From contig NW_006500346.1 in the NCBI RefSeq assembly GCF_000471905.2, forward strand, positions 516,162 to 580,161: a stretch of DNA of 64,000 nucleotides, in the 5' to 3' direction. Under the pieces are notes generated by a model, which was not told the DNA's origin, did no database searches, and saw only the letters and a program-made list of their open reading frames with translations. Positions 1 to 12,904 of the stretch are shown here, in pieces (position 1 is the first letter of the stretch; each line of letters begins with the position of its first letter). Source of the stretch: Amborella trichopoda. Taxonomy: Eukaryota; Streptophyta; Magnoliopsida; Amborellales; Amborellaceae. Both the position numbers and the translations under genes were made by a program.

Positions 1-1020
1 AGAGAATTTTCAGGCTAGTGGAAGAGTTTTTTTCAGGCTTCTCAGAATGTTTATTCAAAATTCATAGATCGGCAACGGTTCTCTCTGAATTGTTTAAAGT
101 AATTTTGAGAACCGTTGATTCTTTTGTAAGGTGGTCTCAGAATCACCCAGTGATGGAAATGTATGTTTTGTTTAAATAGGAAAAGATTACGATTCTCTTC
201 ACTCCAATGGCCCTAATTTGAATACAGTTTATTCACAGATAACTCTCTCCCTACTTAGAAGTGTAATAGTGGCAATGTTTGGTGTGCTCTACAATTCATA
301 GGTAAGGGCCATTTCTCCTTAGGGGAATGCCTGGTTATTGAAAAAGAATCACCACTTAGAAGTGCCTTCCTCATAAACAAACCATCCTTAAATCAAAATT
401 AGTGGCTGTCCCTTGTAATAAAAAAGCATTCTATGGCTTGCTTACTTTAGATTAATATAACAAAAGAGGCTGCATGACCTTTTGTAAAAGGTCAAAAGCA
501 CCCCAAGTTAGCTGTAAAATTGAAATGACTTTGTTTATGAATGACCTATTCATAATTAGAAACTAGTAAGAGTTTTATGGACTTAAAAGCACTGTATTAG
601 CATGGGCTTGCATTCCTCTTGTAGGTTATATTGCAAAAGAAACATTGTACAATGAGATTGTTTGCCTTTTGTTTAGGGTCTAGAAGATAAAAGGAAAAAA
701 GAACAAAGAAAAAAAAGAATACTACTCCATACTGTTCGATGTAAAATTGGATGGGCTTGGGTGTGCCATTCTCTCCACAGAAAGTTTGAGTGAGGTTAAT
801 GATGTAGTCTCACTTGTCCACTTTCAAGGGTGATGGCTTCGGGTGTATTTAAAACTTTTTGTACAGAAAATAAATTGTTTTGTTTGATTATATTCTCATG
901 ACAAGGATTTATGTTGGCTTTGTTAACATCTTAAGCCTTGTTTCGAAATCTTGGTAGTCATGTTCAAGGAATATCTTTGTTCCCTTTATGAACAATAATA
1001 AAAGGTTGAAGTTTCTCTTG
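1..1020. other. Intergenic, no gene recognised
   Basis: I see no open frame with recognisable protein content on either strand. An AATAAA-type signal near 868 follows a stretch of mixed composition, so the 3' untranslated end of a gene lying to the left is possible, but there is no coding exon to support it. Confidence 0.4.
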
Positions 1021-1021
1021 A

Positions 1022-1341
1022 GCTTAGGCTTTTATGAAAACAAAATAAAGCCCCATCTTAAATCCTCATCTAGAAAGCACTTTTGGCATAAAAAATCTTC
1101 ATGATGGCTCTAAAATCAATTTCCAACACCGACAATAAAATTTGAAACTAAAAAATGATATAGATCTTGTGGAGCTGTGAACACTTGTTTTTAGGGTAAA
1201 ATGGGCAATATATACTTTTTAGAATTTGAAATCCGAAATTTTTTTTACAACCATAGTCCAAGTTGAGATGATCGATTTAAATATTTTCCAACACTTGAAT
1301 TGCAATTTTTGATAGGGATACAGCCCTATCAAACCATTTTT
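1022..1341 (-). mobile_element. MITE-like element, family A2 (copy 1)
   Basis: This is the reverse complement of the element at 56484-56860. The shared ends are a TGGTTTGATAGGGC terminus (here at the right edge) and a GAAAACAAAATAAAGC block near the other end, with a shared interior reading CTAAAATCAATTTCC. No coding capacity is visible. The ends are only roughly placed and I could not define a target duplication. Confidence 0.55.
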
Positions 1342-3448
1342 TCATAATAAAAAGGGCAATCTTTGGGTTGTTAGAGAAATTTTTTCTGTTGAATTCACAG
1401 GAGTTTTGCCGATTGCATGCTTGTAGAAATTTGAAATCTCATTGATGGTAGCATGCCACTGAGCATGCTACCCACTCAGTGCAAACATAAGGTGTGATAT
1501 TTAAATGGCTAAAAATTGGTGCATCCAATGAGACCTTATTGTTTGTTGACCTACTGCTTATGTTGTATAGTGGGAGCCATTTTTAACCCACGACCATGAG
1601 ATCATCTCTGATCACTGGGACCAGTCATCCTAATCTGCCATGAGCAAGGTCAACTGCTTCATTGTGAAGGGCAAAAAATGTGCACAAAAATATTCACTTA
1701 GGAAGCCATTTATAATTGGGAAGTAATTCTGATTTATGTTGACAAAAAAATGGTTAATGTTGTGATTCGATCATTACCTTGATGGCAATGCTAAGTCTCA
1801 AATTCCAATCCCACACTAACCTACCCGTGTTAGAAAAGAAAAAGAATAATTGCTAAATGAAGTAGGTTAGGAGATATTGATTGGATAGTCGGAAGTGAGT
1901 CAACAACAATGTTGCACGCTCGTACTATCGATTGTTTTTAATCATTAATTAATATGTGATATTGATATCATTTTGGCTCACAAAGATCATGTGCAAAGAC
2001 AAGTCGAAAGCTTGCTCTGAAGAGAAAAAGTTAGTCGAACAAAGGACATTGGTATCAGGGAAAATATAAACTATGGATTTATAGTTAAGTATGAAGAGAG
2101 CTCCAAAATTTATAGCTAGAGAAATATGTTGGGGCTGATATTCTACATGACATCTTTGATTTGGAACATAAATAATTACAAAAGAGAATGTTGAGTTCTT
2201 AAAGGCTTAGATTCATTGTCCAGAAAATGAACAACCTACATCTACTAAAAAAGTAATTCGTGTTTTCCCTATATTTTTTGTGAATTTATTGTTTTATTGG
2301 GAATTTTTATCAAAATACACATTAGAGATTAAGGATTTAACATTTTGCCTATTTGCGACTATTTCAAGTCAAGACTCTATTTTTCTATGGGTATTTTGAA
2401 AATAAATTAAAATATATAGGCAAAAAGTATTAAATTCTTCATCTCTTACAGGTAATTTGATAAAAATTTTCAAAATTTACATTTTGCCCATTTGCAACTA
2501 TTCAACGATATTTTTCCATGGGTATTTTGAAAATAAATTAAAATATATAGGCAAAAAAATGTTAAATTGTTCATCAGGTAATTTGATAAATTTTCCCAAA
2601 ATTTAGAATCCAGCAAGCTTCTACTTGGCCTGAGTGTACACCAATTGACTCATGTAGCCTTTTTCAATTATATTAAACTTATATTGGAGAACAAATGGCC
2701 GACAATTTAAATAGCAATCAAATTATGAGTCCCAATAAGAGGTCCAATTTGGTGGCTTCATAGTATTTTCAACCCATTTATAGGTGTTCATGTCTTCAAT
2801 GTGACTAAAGAGGTCATTCAATTGTCAACTATTAAGTGACCTAAACCTCTTTCTTTTCATTCAAAAGGATTCTATATTGATCCTTTCCCATGTAAATAGG
2901 CTACCTAGTCTAAGATAAAGCTTTCTAGTGTCTATTGCAACCAATATTTCCTTTAAATGACTTGAGACTCTAACCACTTTTTTTGTTTTTTCCTTCTACA
3001 TTGTCAACCTAAACATAGGTAGTAATGATATTGTTTCTACAAATCATCAACCATTATGTCTCCCTTTTCAATACCTCTTCAAAGGTAATGACAATTGTGC
3101 TCCCTTTTTGCCAAGGCAAGGAACATTTTTCTCTTTCTATGGATCTTAGTTTATTCTAAACAAACAACAAGATTCCTCTCACACACCAAATGTCACACCA
3201 CTGAGCAACAACTCCCCCTCACTCCCAACAATGGAATATATTGCCCCCAAACATCTTTTTTGTTTTTTTGGTTATTTTTGGGGTTTTTCTTAAGGGTACG
3301 TAAGTGGGGGGAGAAGCCCCTATCCGATTTTTCATTAATAATAAGAAAAAAATACAGCTCATAAAGTTACAACCTTAGAATAAGGCAGATGTGCCACGTT
3401 ATACAGTAACACAAGAAAAAAAAAATCCCATGGTCTAGATCACCAAAC
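1342..3448. other. Intergenic, no gene recognised
   Basis: Low-complexity AT-rich DNA. It holds a perfect 10-bp inverted repeat at 1447-1456 and 1463-1472. Two similar blocks at about 2330-2460 and 2465-2600 share the string TTGAAAATAAATTAAAATATATAGGCAAAAA and so form a decayed direct repeat. No supported coding region. Confidence 0.5.
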
Positions 3449-3717
3449 AATGGCCTCTGAAAAAGCTGTGGCTTTCTTAGTAGCAACAATATTGAGCACC
3501 CATGTATTTTTGGGTCTTTATCATGTGTGTCAATCAAATTGAGAGGTGATATATGAAGCATGTGCAAAAAAATAAATTTATTTATCGCAATGGCATCTGA
3601 AAAAGTCGTGGCTTTCTTAGTGGCAACAATAGAGCACCCATGTATTTTTGGGTCTTTATCATGTGTGTCAATCAAATTGAGAGAGGGGATATATGAAGGA
3701 TGTGCAAAAAAACACCA
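3449..3717. repeat. Tandem duplication, unit about 130-140 bp, two copies
   Basis: Copy 1 is about 3449-3588 and copy 2 about 3589-3717. Both carry the strings GTGGCTTTCTTAG and CACCCATGTATTTTTGGGTC in the same order. They differ by scattered substitutions and small indels. Short frames cross both copies on both strands but look like repeat read-through rather than a gene. Confidence 0.8.
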
Positions 3718-3719
3718 CC

Positions 3720-4622
3720 CCAACCTCTCTGATTTGCTTCTTATTTATTTGGTTGGTCTCAGTTCTAAATTGGTCAAATACATTGATACTATAAGTAAAA
3801 AATTGGTTAAATACAATGGCGTATTATTCAGAACAATAATACAATGTGGGTGCAACGAATGGGATCGAAATCATGCATCAATGGGAACGGCATCAAAGGT
3901 TCAACTCCACCTACCAAGAGAAAAAGAAATAAAAGAAATTTCAAGTATCTCAAAAAAAAAAAAAGAGAGGTAAATAACAAAAAAAGGTGAAACCCTTTAA
4001 AATATCACTAAGGGGTATCAAAAGATTATATTTTACATTTGAAAGTATGCTTTTAAATTTCTATTTCAATCAGGTGCATCTTAAAAAAAATGGTTAAATT
4101 TTTCCTAAATTGGTATTCCTTGAGGCTTCCCAACACATAATAGGGGGCAATTTGTGAATTTTTAAACAACTTTTTTGAAGAACATATCTGATTGATATAA
4201 AGACTTAAAAATATACCCCTGAATGATGTAACTGGTTTTAGATAAATCACTCATTTGCATCTATCTTTAAGATGGATGCTTTGTGCCTCGGGGAACACAA
4301 ATGTAGAAATGCATCCCCCGACTCATGAAATAATTTTCCTTTAATAAATTTCCCTATTTTATGTCTTTTCTTGTCATGGTATATGTTTATGCTTTTGCAT
4401 GCATTTACTCCTTTTGGCAAAAGATTCACATAGACATTTGTTTGAAATTATCAATGGGCAAGAGAGAGGGAATTACTACAAACTGAGAGAGAGGGGATCC
4501 ACTTTAGAATTACCAATGTGCGAGAGAGACAGAGATAAAAAGTCTTAAACAATCTTCGAGCAACAATTAGGGATGGTTGCAATCTTTTTGTAACTTTGGT
4601 AAACTATATTATCATGTACTAC
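3720..4622. other. Intergenic, no gene recognised
   Basis: AT-rich DNA with short random open frames only. No domain, splice pattern or clear inverted repeat was recognised. Confidence 0.4.
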
Positions 4623-4848
4623 GGGATTGTGTACTATAAGAGGTATGAAATATTTGCAATCAACTCTAGCGGTTGGATGTGAGATCATATAACTTGAGGT
4701 GTGTCATTTATCAATACAAAGTACGAGAAAAATTTTCTTGAACTCAAGTATGATTAATGGTACATCTGTTGCCATTTGATTTTGCATCAAATATCCATAG
4801 GTGATTAAGAACTTTTTAAAGGTAAACAATCTTATTTTATACTTTCCC
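4623..4848. mobile_element. MITE-like element, family B (decayed copy)
   Basis: It begins GGGATTGTGTACTATAAGAG and ends TTATACTTTCCC, matching the family B terminal pair GGGATTGTATACAATGAGACC and GGTCTCATTATGTACTTTCCC. The interior includes the family words for GGATGTGA and GTGTCA. Length about 226 bp, non-coding. No matching target duplication is left. Confidence 0.6.
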
Positions 4849-7264
4849 TTGAAATAATGACCATCAATTTTGCAAAGGGATTGTGTGCTATAGGACTTTT
4901 TATATTTATTACAAAAAAATCACGATCATCTATGGCCATCAAGTCGAAAAACAAGAGAGAATTTTTGTTAGACTTTAAACATAATCAGTGATGCATGCCT
5001 TGCCTTCTTAGACTATCTCTAAATCAAAATAGTTTACAGACAATTTTAAAACTACAAATCTCCTCGAATTTGAGGTGAATGATGTAAAGCAGTGATAAAA
5101 AGGCCCTAGGTCACTTTGGGAATCACCTGAGTTTAATGAAATTTTATTTTGTTAAAACTTAACTGATCTAGATTGGACTCACCCGAGCCCGTCCAAGCTT
5201 ATGGGGTCAGGACCTTAGCGATTCCCTACGAAAGTCCGACTTTTTAATCAATGATGCAAAACAGATAAAAAAGTCCAAATTTTGTTTTTTTTCTCCTAAG
5301 GTTGGTGAGCTAGGATTCCTAACAGGCTTTTATGCCCTAACCACTAGCAGATAGAATGAACACATACCTATATTATATATCTGCATTACTGCAATCTTTC
5401 AAAAGGTATCTTTTGGTTTGCCCTCTAGTCAAACTTTAGAACAAAATCTACATTCATTTTAGGGGCATCAAGTACCCAGAGGAAAAAAGGATTATAAGAA
5501 TCATAATGGGGGTATTACAATCATATGAGGGGAAGTATTTGGGCACCAGATATAAATAATGTTAATGTCTATCTTAAAATAGCAAGCCAAGAATAATCTC
5601 CTTTTGTATAATATTCATGATTTCCTATGTAACATATAATATATGTTTGTTTCTTCAGAGCATCACAAACAAACAGACTTGCCCAAATGTTTAAAATATA
5701 TCACTAACTAAACACTAAGACCAAAATCCTATCAACTTTGGCTTTTTTAATGCAATCAACTTGCTTGTTTGGTTTAATGAAAATAGAACTACTTATGGAA
5801 GGAGACACTATTGCTTCCAAAAATAAAACTCATGTCAAAATCTCCCAACCATGTAAGGGAAATACTAATAGTCATTTCTTCATGCATCTTGTTTTTTTAT
5901 CTCAAATCATAGCCGTCGGGCGTAGAGGAAGAGGTACGCGAGCAGGCGTTCTGTCTGATTTTCCTTTCGGAAATTAATGTGAAAATATTTTATGGACTTA
6001 GGCTTGGACCAAGTCTTTTTGCATTTGCGAAAACTGTCGAATGTTTTTCTCACAAATCAAATGTGTCTATAAACAATAACAAACATACTCTTTCTCTAAG
6101 ATTGCCCCTGGTTAGCCCATTTATCAGTTATACCTTCTATCCATGGGAATAATTCTAAGTGGTGAAGAGGACAGATAAGGGTCCGTTTGGACGTGCTGGT
6201 AACCTCAATAGAGTTTATCTTTACATGCTTTTATAGGCGATTGTGAAAAAAGGAACTTTCAACTGGTAGGGGCTTGTCTTCCCAACTGAATTACCCGAAA
6301 ACGAAGAAACAAAAAAATGAAGTACATCCAACTCTATTTGATGGCTTAACTTGCTGTCACGGTGGCATGGGATTCATGCGTGCTGAGGTCATTTTATTCG
6401 CACTTACACCACCCTATTAAAACTCTCAAATGGCCATAATGACTAAATTTTTATATCTAGTAGCAATTTTTTATAAATAGCAGAGTTGTAGTTTATAGCG
6501 GCATAGAGACTGTAAATTGCCCATAGAAAAAAAAATTACACATTTGAATAGTGATTTGTCAAGCCAGCGGCTCACTCATTTGGGCACAATTATAAGGGAG
6601 CTTTGTTTTCCTGGATAATAAAGAAGAAGTCCAAACAAGTTCCAAGGTTTTCAGCTATGAGAAAGACAGAGAGGGGTACAATTTTAACGTAGAGAGAGAG
6701 ATGTAAACATTAAAAAAAAAAACAAGAGAGAGATGTAAACAACATTCATGCACTTGTATCATCAAAATCATCCCATGCACCTCAATATCCGGCACATCAA
6801 GAACTAGGTGAAGAGAACTAGTGTGAGTGCAGACCCCCATGAACATTGATTAGGTCAAACTCTCCCTTAATTTTTGGGTTTGTTTGAGAGTGGGGAAACC
6901 TCTAATGCTTTAACTAAAGTCAAAAAGTAAATAATTCACTATAACTAACACAAGGCATTGGAAGTAGATCTAAACAAATGAAAATGCCGGTGAAAAAGTC
7001 AAATTGTTAGCTTAAAGTAGAGAGTGTTAGCCCAAAAAAACCTCCATGAAAGACACACAACCAGTGGGTTGGAACCTAGGGTTTGGGGCTCAAACCAATT
7101 TTCAATTGAGGATAATCTTTGGGTTGGATTTTGTCTACGTAAGACAAGGTAGAAATGTTTAGTTTCACAATTTTAAAACATATTTAAGCATTGCCTTTTC
7201 TCTTTGGTTTGATGAATAAAAAAGGGCATTGCCTTCCCTTCTATAGAGTATAGAACAATCTTTT
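4849..7264. other. Intergenic, no gene recognised
   Basis: A second partial family B end lies near 4875-4960. The rest is AT-rich DNA with stop-riddled frames. The string GGGGCTTGTCTTCCCAACTG near 6266 recurs in the tandem repeat at about 17215-17310, so this stretch shares another unclassified repeat. No gene is supported. Confidence 0.4.
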
Positions 7265-7575
7265 GGGGATTGCTAGAGTGTGTATAGCATGTTCCGGCGG
7301 GAGCATATTGTATAAATCTTCTCTCTTGCAAATGAGTAATTTGGAAGGATTTTTCTTGTCAGAAATTTTGTGATCCACCTAAAAATCACCGGATGGCTAT
7401 TTTCACTAAAAGTATTTTGGATTTGATCTGTTGATGTATTTGAGGCACATAAGAGTCCTATTAATTGAGGCAAGTTATTAGTTCCAGATGTTATATTCCC
7501 AAAAGCTGAGTTCCAAAAAACAGACTCAACATGAGGGAGCAAATGCACAATATGCTCCTCCGGGAGTCGTAAATC
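7265..7575. mobile_element. MITE-like element, family E
   Basis: The left end around 7280-7320 contains GGCGGGAGCATATTGTATAAATC. The right end around 7535-7575 contains CACAATATGCTCC and CGGGAG. The two ends are inverted copies whose core is itself palindromic (GCTCCCG with GGGAGC). The interior word GGATCCACCTAAAAATCA is shared with the copy at 12905-13262. Non-coding. Confidence 0.6.
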
Positions 7576-8299
7576 TTTTCACTACTATAACTAAGTCCCC
7601 ATGAATGAATAGCTACCTTAACACAGTGTGTATCATCACTATAAAGCATATTAGGCTTTGGGTCCATTTATCCAAGCTCAGTGAGGGTCTATACTAAGTT
7701 CTAGACCACTCATTTGCTTGGTGGAAGATCTAGACCATCCATTTCATTGACATCCGCTTAGGAGTGGGTCCCTTCTTGATTAAAGCAGCACTTTGAAAAC
7801 TATATTATTCACCGCAATTTGGGGATTTGTTGATGAACTGTTTGCTGGTTGTGAAAATAATAAGTCAAATTACTTAATTTAAGTGGAAAAAATGGGTAAA
7901 TTGTTTTTTTTTTGTTAAATAAAATAAAATTGCTTGATTGTCAATGAACTGTGGTAGTTGTGAAAATAATAGGTTAAATTGCTTATTTTAAGTGGAAAAT
8001 AATAGGTTAAATTGCTTATTTTAATTTAAATTTGTTTACGTTGATTACTAAGTGAGGGCTTGGTGGGCTCCTTTTAAAACAACTTTTGGAGCCATGAACA
8101 TGGCTACACATGCATGGTTTTATTGCTGGCGTGTGCACAACAACATAGCAACTCTTTGTGGCCCATAGCATGCACATTGTGGCTTATTGAAATGAAAAGG
8201 GGCTTTTGGAGCTCTTGAGACAAACACTAAATGTCTAAAACAATAAATATATTGTTCCCTTTCGTGGTCTAAAACAACCCAATTTGTGGTCCAAGTATT

Positions 8300-8705
8300 T
8301 AAGCACCTACCACGTACTCCCGTAGGAGCACATTATATACTTAATTCGGTAGCTAAAAGCGCCATGTATAAGGAATTTTATTTTTTTACAAATTTTTGGG
8401 ATTCATTTAAGACTCATCGTATGGGTATTTTCAAGAAAAAAAAAAAAATTGTGTTCCTGAACACTTATATTTACCCAAGTCTTCAACACCTCTAATAAAT
8501 TTCTGATGTGCAGGATTATTATTATTATTATTTACTATCAATGCAACTTGTACTAGTATTATTATTTTGATGTATGTCGTTAAGTTGAGGAGGCTACATC
8601 TTCAAAAATTTTGTTGCCAGAAATGCTTCTAGTTAAGGTTTTATATGAGGGAGTTAATTGACAATTTGCTCCCATTGGAACACCTAATCTTTTAGCTAAG
8701 CATGA
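8300..8705. mobile_element. MITE-like element, family E (divergent copy)
   Basis: The left end contains ACTCCCGTAGGAGCACATTATATAC and the right end contains CAATTTGCTCCCATTGGAAC, an inverted pair like the other family E copies. The interior holds a short (ATT)n run near 8517-8532. Non-coding. Confidence 0.45.
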
Positions 8706-9289
8706 ATGCATGCCACCCATGTAACTACAGAGAAGAAATGGAGAACGCCCCCAAAACATGCATATTAGGTGTTGATTTGACAAAAAAGGAACGATCCTGA
8801 TCGTCTGATTTAACGAATGGACGGTCATGATCTTTTTGATGCAAATAATTCTCTAGCTGGGGCCACCTCTCCATTTAGACAGTGAGGAATACCACATGAT
8901 CATTTTGATAAAAGTAAGGCATCCAATAGAGATGAAATTGATGAGCCATTGAGGCTTTCGTTAAATGGTTGGATCTAATGCCACGTGTATGGATCAGATT
9001 TTTTTGGTTGAAATTGGTTCAATCATAAATTCTTCTGAAAGACACATGGTCCACACCAAACAAGCCTCACACAAAAAGAGTATGGGGCCCCTTGTGTACA
9101 ATGTCCTTATTACATTTATGTAATGAATATGCATTGTTACAATAGAATCAATGTCTCCTTATTCCCTATATTTTCCTTTTTCTTTGCCATTGCCTCCACT
9201 TAATTGACTGAAGAAATATCTCTTTCATTTCTTTCTTCCAACAAAAAAGACATCTAAAATGGAAGATTGGTGTGTCTTCTATCTTAAAA

Positions 9290-9695
9290 AAACCTTTTTG
9301 GAAAAAGTAGTTTATATAAATGTGAGGCCCTAAATAATCAAATTAAGGCGCACCTCAAAAATTCATTAAAAGAAGAAGTTTTGATGTTGAAAAACCCTTA
9401 AATCCTATTATCGTGATCTTCGAGATATATGGATGTAAGGAAAAAAAGAACTTTAAGTCTTGAAAATAGTGCATCTCATAATGCATTATATAGACGGCCA
9501 ATTTTCAAGATTTTCAAGCATTCATAAACCTGGTTGATCTACACTATTTTTGAAGCTTTAAACTTTATAATGAGATATGAAAATAAATTCCAGGTCATCG
9601 CAAGAATTTTTGGTACTGAAACAATATCTTTTGAAACATTTGAAGGTACGTATTATTTCGATTATTTTGGGTCTCAGTCTTATGCAAACCACACC
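9290..9695. mobile_element. MITE-like element, family A
   Basis: The left end reads GTGAGGCCCTAAATAATC and AAATTAAGGCGCACCTC. The right end is its inverted counterpart with CGATTATTTTGGGTCTCAG and CAAACCACACC. The interior carries the family words TCTACACTATTTTTGAAGC and GAGATATGAAAAT. About 400 bp, no protein. A family B fragment (TACAAGGAGGTCACAATTA) starts at about 9708, so family A appears inserted in or joined to a B copy. Confidence 0.7.
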
Positions 9696-9699
9696 TTTT

Positions 9700-9775
9700 A
9701 TTTTTTGTACAAGGAGGTCACAATTATCTATAGTCATGTAAAGTGAAATTTAGCTGCTTGAGGCGTGTATCATTT
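9700..9775. mobile_element. MITE fragment, family B
   Basis: The strings ACAAGGAGGTCACAATTA and GTGAAATTTAGCTGCTTGAG match the interior of family B. The left terminus is missing and its place is taken by the end of the family A copy. Confidence 0.5.
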
Positions 9776-10694
9776 AATTCCATTTTTTTTTTTTTGGATT
9801 TTGAACCAAATCGATAGAAACTCCTAACCACCTGATTTCATATCAAACCGTTTTGACTTCCTTGTACTAGACACAAATAGTGTTATAGCATATTGTTCCT
9901 TTTCTTAGAATGGTAGGAAATCAAGTATCTCAATCCCAAGACCATATAACTCTTCCCAATACCATATATTGTTCCATAATGGGGATTGTGGAATGAGGTA
10001 GTATCAAAATCTTGACAAAAGTATCTATTTGGTGAGTTCATGAGATTGCTGAGCCATATTTGGATGCATTTGTTACCGTTGATAATTCGATAATGAATTA
10101 TATATTGTTAGGCAGAGTGCATAATGAAGTATTTCGAGACAAACAAATAAGATGTTTTACATATAAATTTTTCTTTTCGAAAAATTGTTTTTACTTTATT
10201 CGAAGTAATTTATTGAAAATAACATATTTTTAATAAAAAATATTTTAAAAATGGCTAGAAATTAAGTTAAATAATATTAATTATAATGCAAGATATATAC
10301 CAAACATGTAACGAAATAATAGGTATCCAAACTATAGTTATTTTAGATAAATTATATATTACATATAAAATGAATCATACAAAAAAAAAAAAAAAAAAAG
10401 GATGAAATTTTTAAGGTACAATGGATTAGGTTTTCTTTTTTTTTTGGAAGTAATGTCCGTATCCTAAATCCTTAACCACAAAAGACAATGATCCTATGAG
10501 CCATTCAAATGGGGATATCAGACCCACCTAGCATATTTACACCATCATTACCCATCCCATCAAAATAAGAAGTGGGACCATTCATATCTAAACGATGGTC
10601 CCTCTACTTTCGATTAGAGTCATTAGACCATGAATGTCCAAATGTGCCTGCCACATCTTTTAATAGTATGCACCTGTTATCACTTAATCTCTAA

Positions 10695-10965
10695 AATGAA
10701 AGTATTATGTACTTCTGTGGGAGCAAGCTGTACAAACTGCTATGTCTGTAATCCCTAGCTTGGAGTGAGCATAGACTGTCATATTTTCTGTAGGGTCAGA
10801 TTTAGGTGTATAAGAAACCAAGATACTTTTCCTCTTTTTCGAGCTCATATATAGTCATTCAATGGGGAACCAAGTTATTCGGATCATGAAAATTTCTCCT
10901 AGCCAGGTCTTCCGCTTGAGGAAGCAAATGTACAATATGCTCCCCCGAGAACCCATCACACTCCC
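10695..10965. mobile_element. MITE-like element, family E
   Basis: The left end around 10710-10735 has GTGGGAGCAAGCTGTACAAAC. The right end around 10925-10950 has ATGTACAATATGCTCCCCCG. The two are inverted relative to each other, as in the other family E copies. About 270 bp, non-coding. Confidence 0.5.
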
Positions 10966-11094
10966 TCATTTGAATTACACAAAACAAAGAAGAAATTATT
11001 TTTATTTTAACAAAGGGAAAGTTTTGTACTTGCCACTTTCTGTAAGCCTCATCTGACTAAGTAGTTGGATAACTACTGCCATAATGTTAGGTTT

Positions 11095-11485
11095 TTACTT
11101 ATCCATCTGGATCTGACGTTTCAAGAGTATTTTAATTTTAATATTTTTTATAAATTATATAAATAAAATTTGGTACGTATCATTATCTCAATGAAGCACA
11201 TATGTTAAAAATATTTAAATTTTATTCTCAAAAAAATAAAATAACCAATTTGCTCTTGAAACTTTCAAAAGTATTTTGATTCTTTTATTTATCTGAAAAT
11301 ACTTTTTATATATTTTCTCGTTGGTAGGTGTGGACTCTATGAGGGATGGGGAATCCTAAATTCGATGTCAACATGATTTTCAAAAACAAAAAACAAAATA
11401 ATGTTTAAGTATGATATTGTGATTGGAATTAACTCTATTCAAATCGGACGGTTGAGATAGGATTGACAAATAGGAATTCCCTATC
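11095..11485. mobile_element. MITE-like element, family D (partial)
   Basis: It shares with the complete copy at 38508-39021 the order of GAGTATTTTAATTTT, AAATTTGGTACGT, an AATAAAATAACC stretch, ATTTTCAAAAACAAA and GATATTGTGATTGG. The outer termini are not clear. Confidence 0.5.
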
Positions 11486-11769
11486 ATTAGTGGCATATAC
11501 AAAGCTGTCCTTGTGACAAATGCATAGAAGTAAAGCCCACATGACTTGTAAAAATCAAGAAAGAAAGCACGAGGTTTCACCAAAAATAGAGAGCGAAAAG
11601 AAGTCGCAATTGTGTGTAGACCGGACTAGGCTTCATTGACTAGGACCGAAATTACCGACAAAATTTCGGCCTAATTTCAATGAAAACCTACAATCTCGGA
11701 CTCACATAGCTTGGTCAAATTTGGACCAAGCGTTTGGCCACCCACCTTAGGTCCAAGTCTAACCAACCT

Positions 11770-11963
11770 GAACATTATTTGTGGGGTAGACATGATTCAG
11801 GTCGGGGTCCAAAAATTGGATCCGGCTGGTCGGATACAGGTCGGTTGGGTCTAGGTCGAGGTCTAGTATTATTTCTAGGTTTTAATATAATACAGTTAAA
11901 TACATAGATATTTTAATATTTGGGTAAAGTACGAGTCCGACCCGATTCGTTGCCACCTCTAAT
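11770..11963 (-). mobile_element. Short element with GTGGCAA terminus (hAT-like MITE fragment)
   Basis: On the - strand it starts TAGAGGTGGCAACGAATCGG and runs through repeated GGTCGG and GGTCC words. The TAGNGGTGGCAA end is typical of small plant hAT-related elements. The other end is not defined. Confidence 0.4.
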
Positions 11964-12001
11964 AAGGCTCAATTCCTTGGAGTTTATTTAACTCAATAGA
12001 C

Positions 12002-12243
12002 AATCCAATTTAGTCAAATCTACTCCTGACTCTGGCTCAAGACCTTGACAAGCCAAAGCCCGAGCCTCTGTTTCTAAACATTAGGTTGTACATAATAGTG
12101 TGCTTGTGTTGAGAGAGAGAGAATCCGATTCAATGAGGTCTACTTCTGACTTGGGCTTGGGACCTTGACAAGCCAAAGCCGAACCCTATTTCTAAACGTC
12201 AGGCTGCACAAAATAGTGTACTTGAGTTGTACGAGAGAGAGAG
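12002..12243. repeat. Tandem duplication, unit about 120 bp, with (GA)n at each unit end
   Basis: Unit 1 is 12002-12121 and unit 2 is 12122 to about 12243. Both contain CCTTGACAAGCCAAAGCC and end in a GAGAGAGAGAG run. The units differ at many positions, so the duplication is not recent. Confidence 0.75.
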
Positions 12244-12904
12244 AGGGGGAGGGAGATGCAGAGAGATGAGAAAGTAATAATCGAAAAAAGACCAAACCGG
12301 TTAGTAGAACAATCAGATGGTTAATTTGTGCTTTGGCTGATGTGGTTCAAAGAGAGTGAATTTGGTTGTAAACCAGTTCAAACCAACGTTTGATTATTTT
12401 TCACAATATTGGATCTGTAGACTGTCTAAATAAAATTGTTCAATTTTTATTATATTTTACATTTTTAATTTATTATTTTTATTTTACTTCAATTTAATTT
12501 AAAATCATGTCGAGCTGATTCAATCAAGTGGTCAGACCGATTTTAACTGCACCATACCCTAATTATTTCTGTGGCCGATTGGACCTTCTAAGAGAGAGAG
12601 AGAAAGAGAGGGGGGACAGAGACACTTAAGTGTGTGGCTGGAACCATAATGATGCCAATGAGGGCAGGCAACCGTCCACTCCTCCACCATTTTGCCCCAA
12701 AGTTCGAAAGCTGAATTTTAATCTTTGCCGAATTTCACAGAAATTTCGGCGTTGGTCGGTCTCCCGTTCCATTTTTCACTTTATTTCGGCCCGAGGTGGA
12801 AAGAAACTGAATTTTCAACCTTTTTGACGCGGGACCACTCCAAATATCTTCGAATCTCCCTTACTTTGGTTTGGTCCTAATAATTATTTCAAAGAATATT
12901 ATGC
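12244..12904. other. Intergenic, no gene recognised
   Basis: It contains further GA-rich runs near 12592-12610. A 65-codon open frame (12630-12827) has no recognisable domain and I do not call it a gene. Confidence 0.4.

Noticed and set aside
3367..3973. Overlapping 118- and 137-codon frames on opposite strands
   Set aside because: Both run through a tandem duplication. The repeated peptide reflects the DNA repeat, and I recognise no family.
9534..9746. A 70-codon open frame as a gene
   Set aside because: It lies inside a family A MITE and has no domain.
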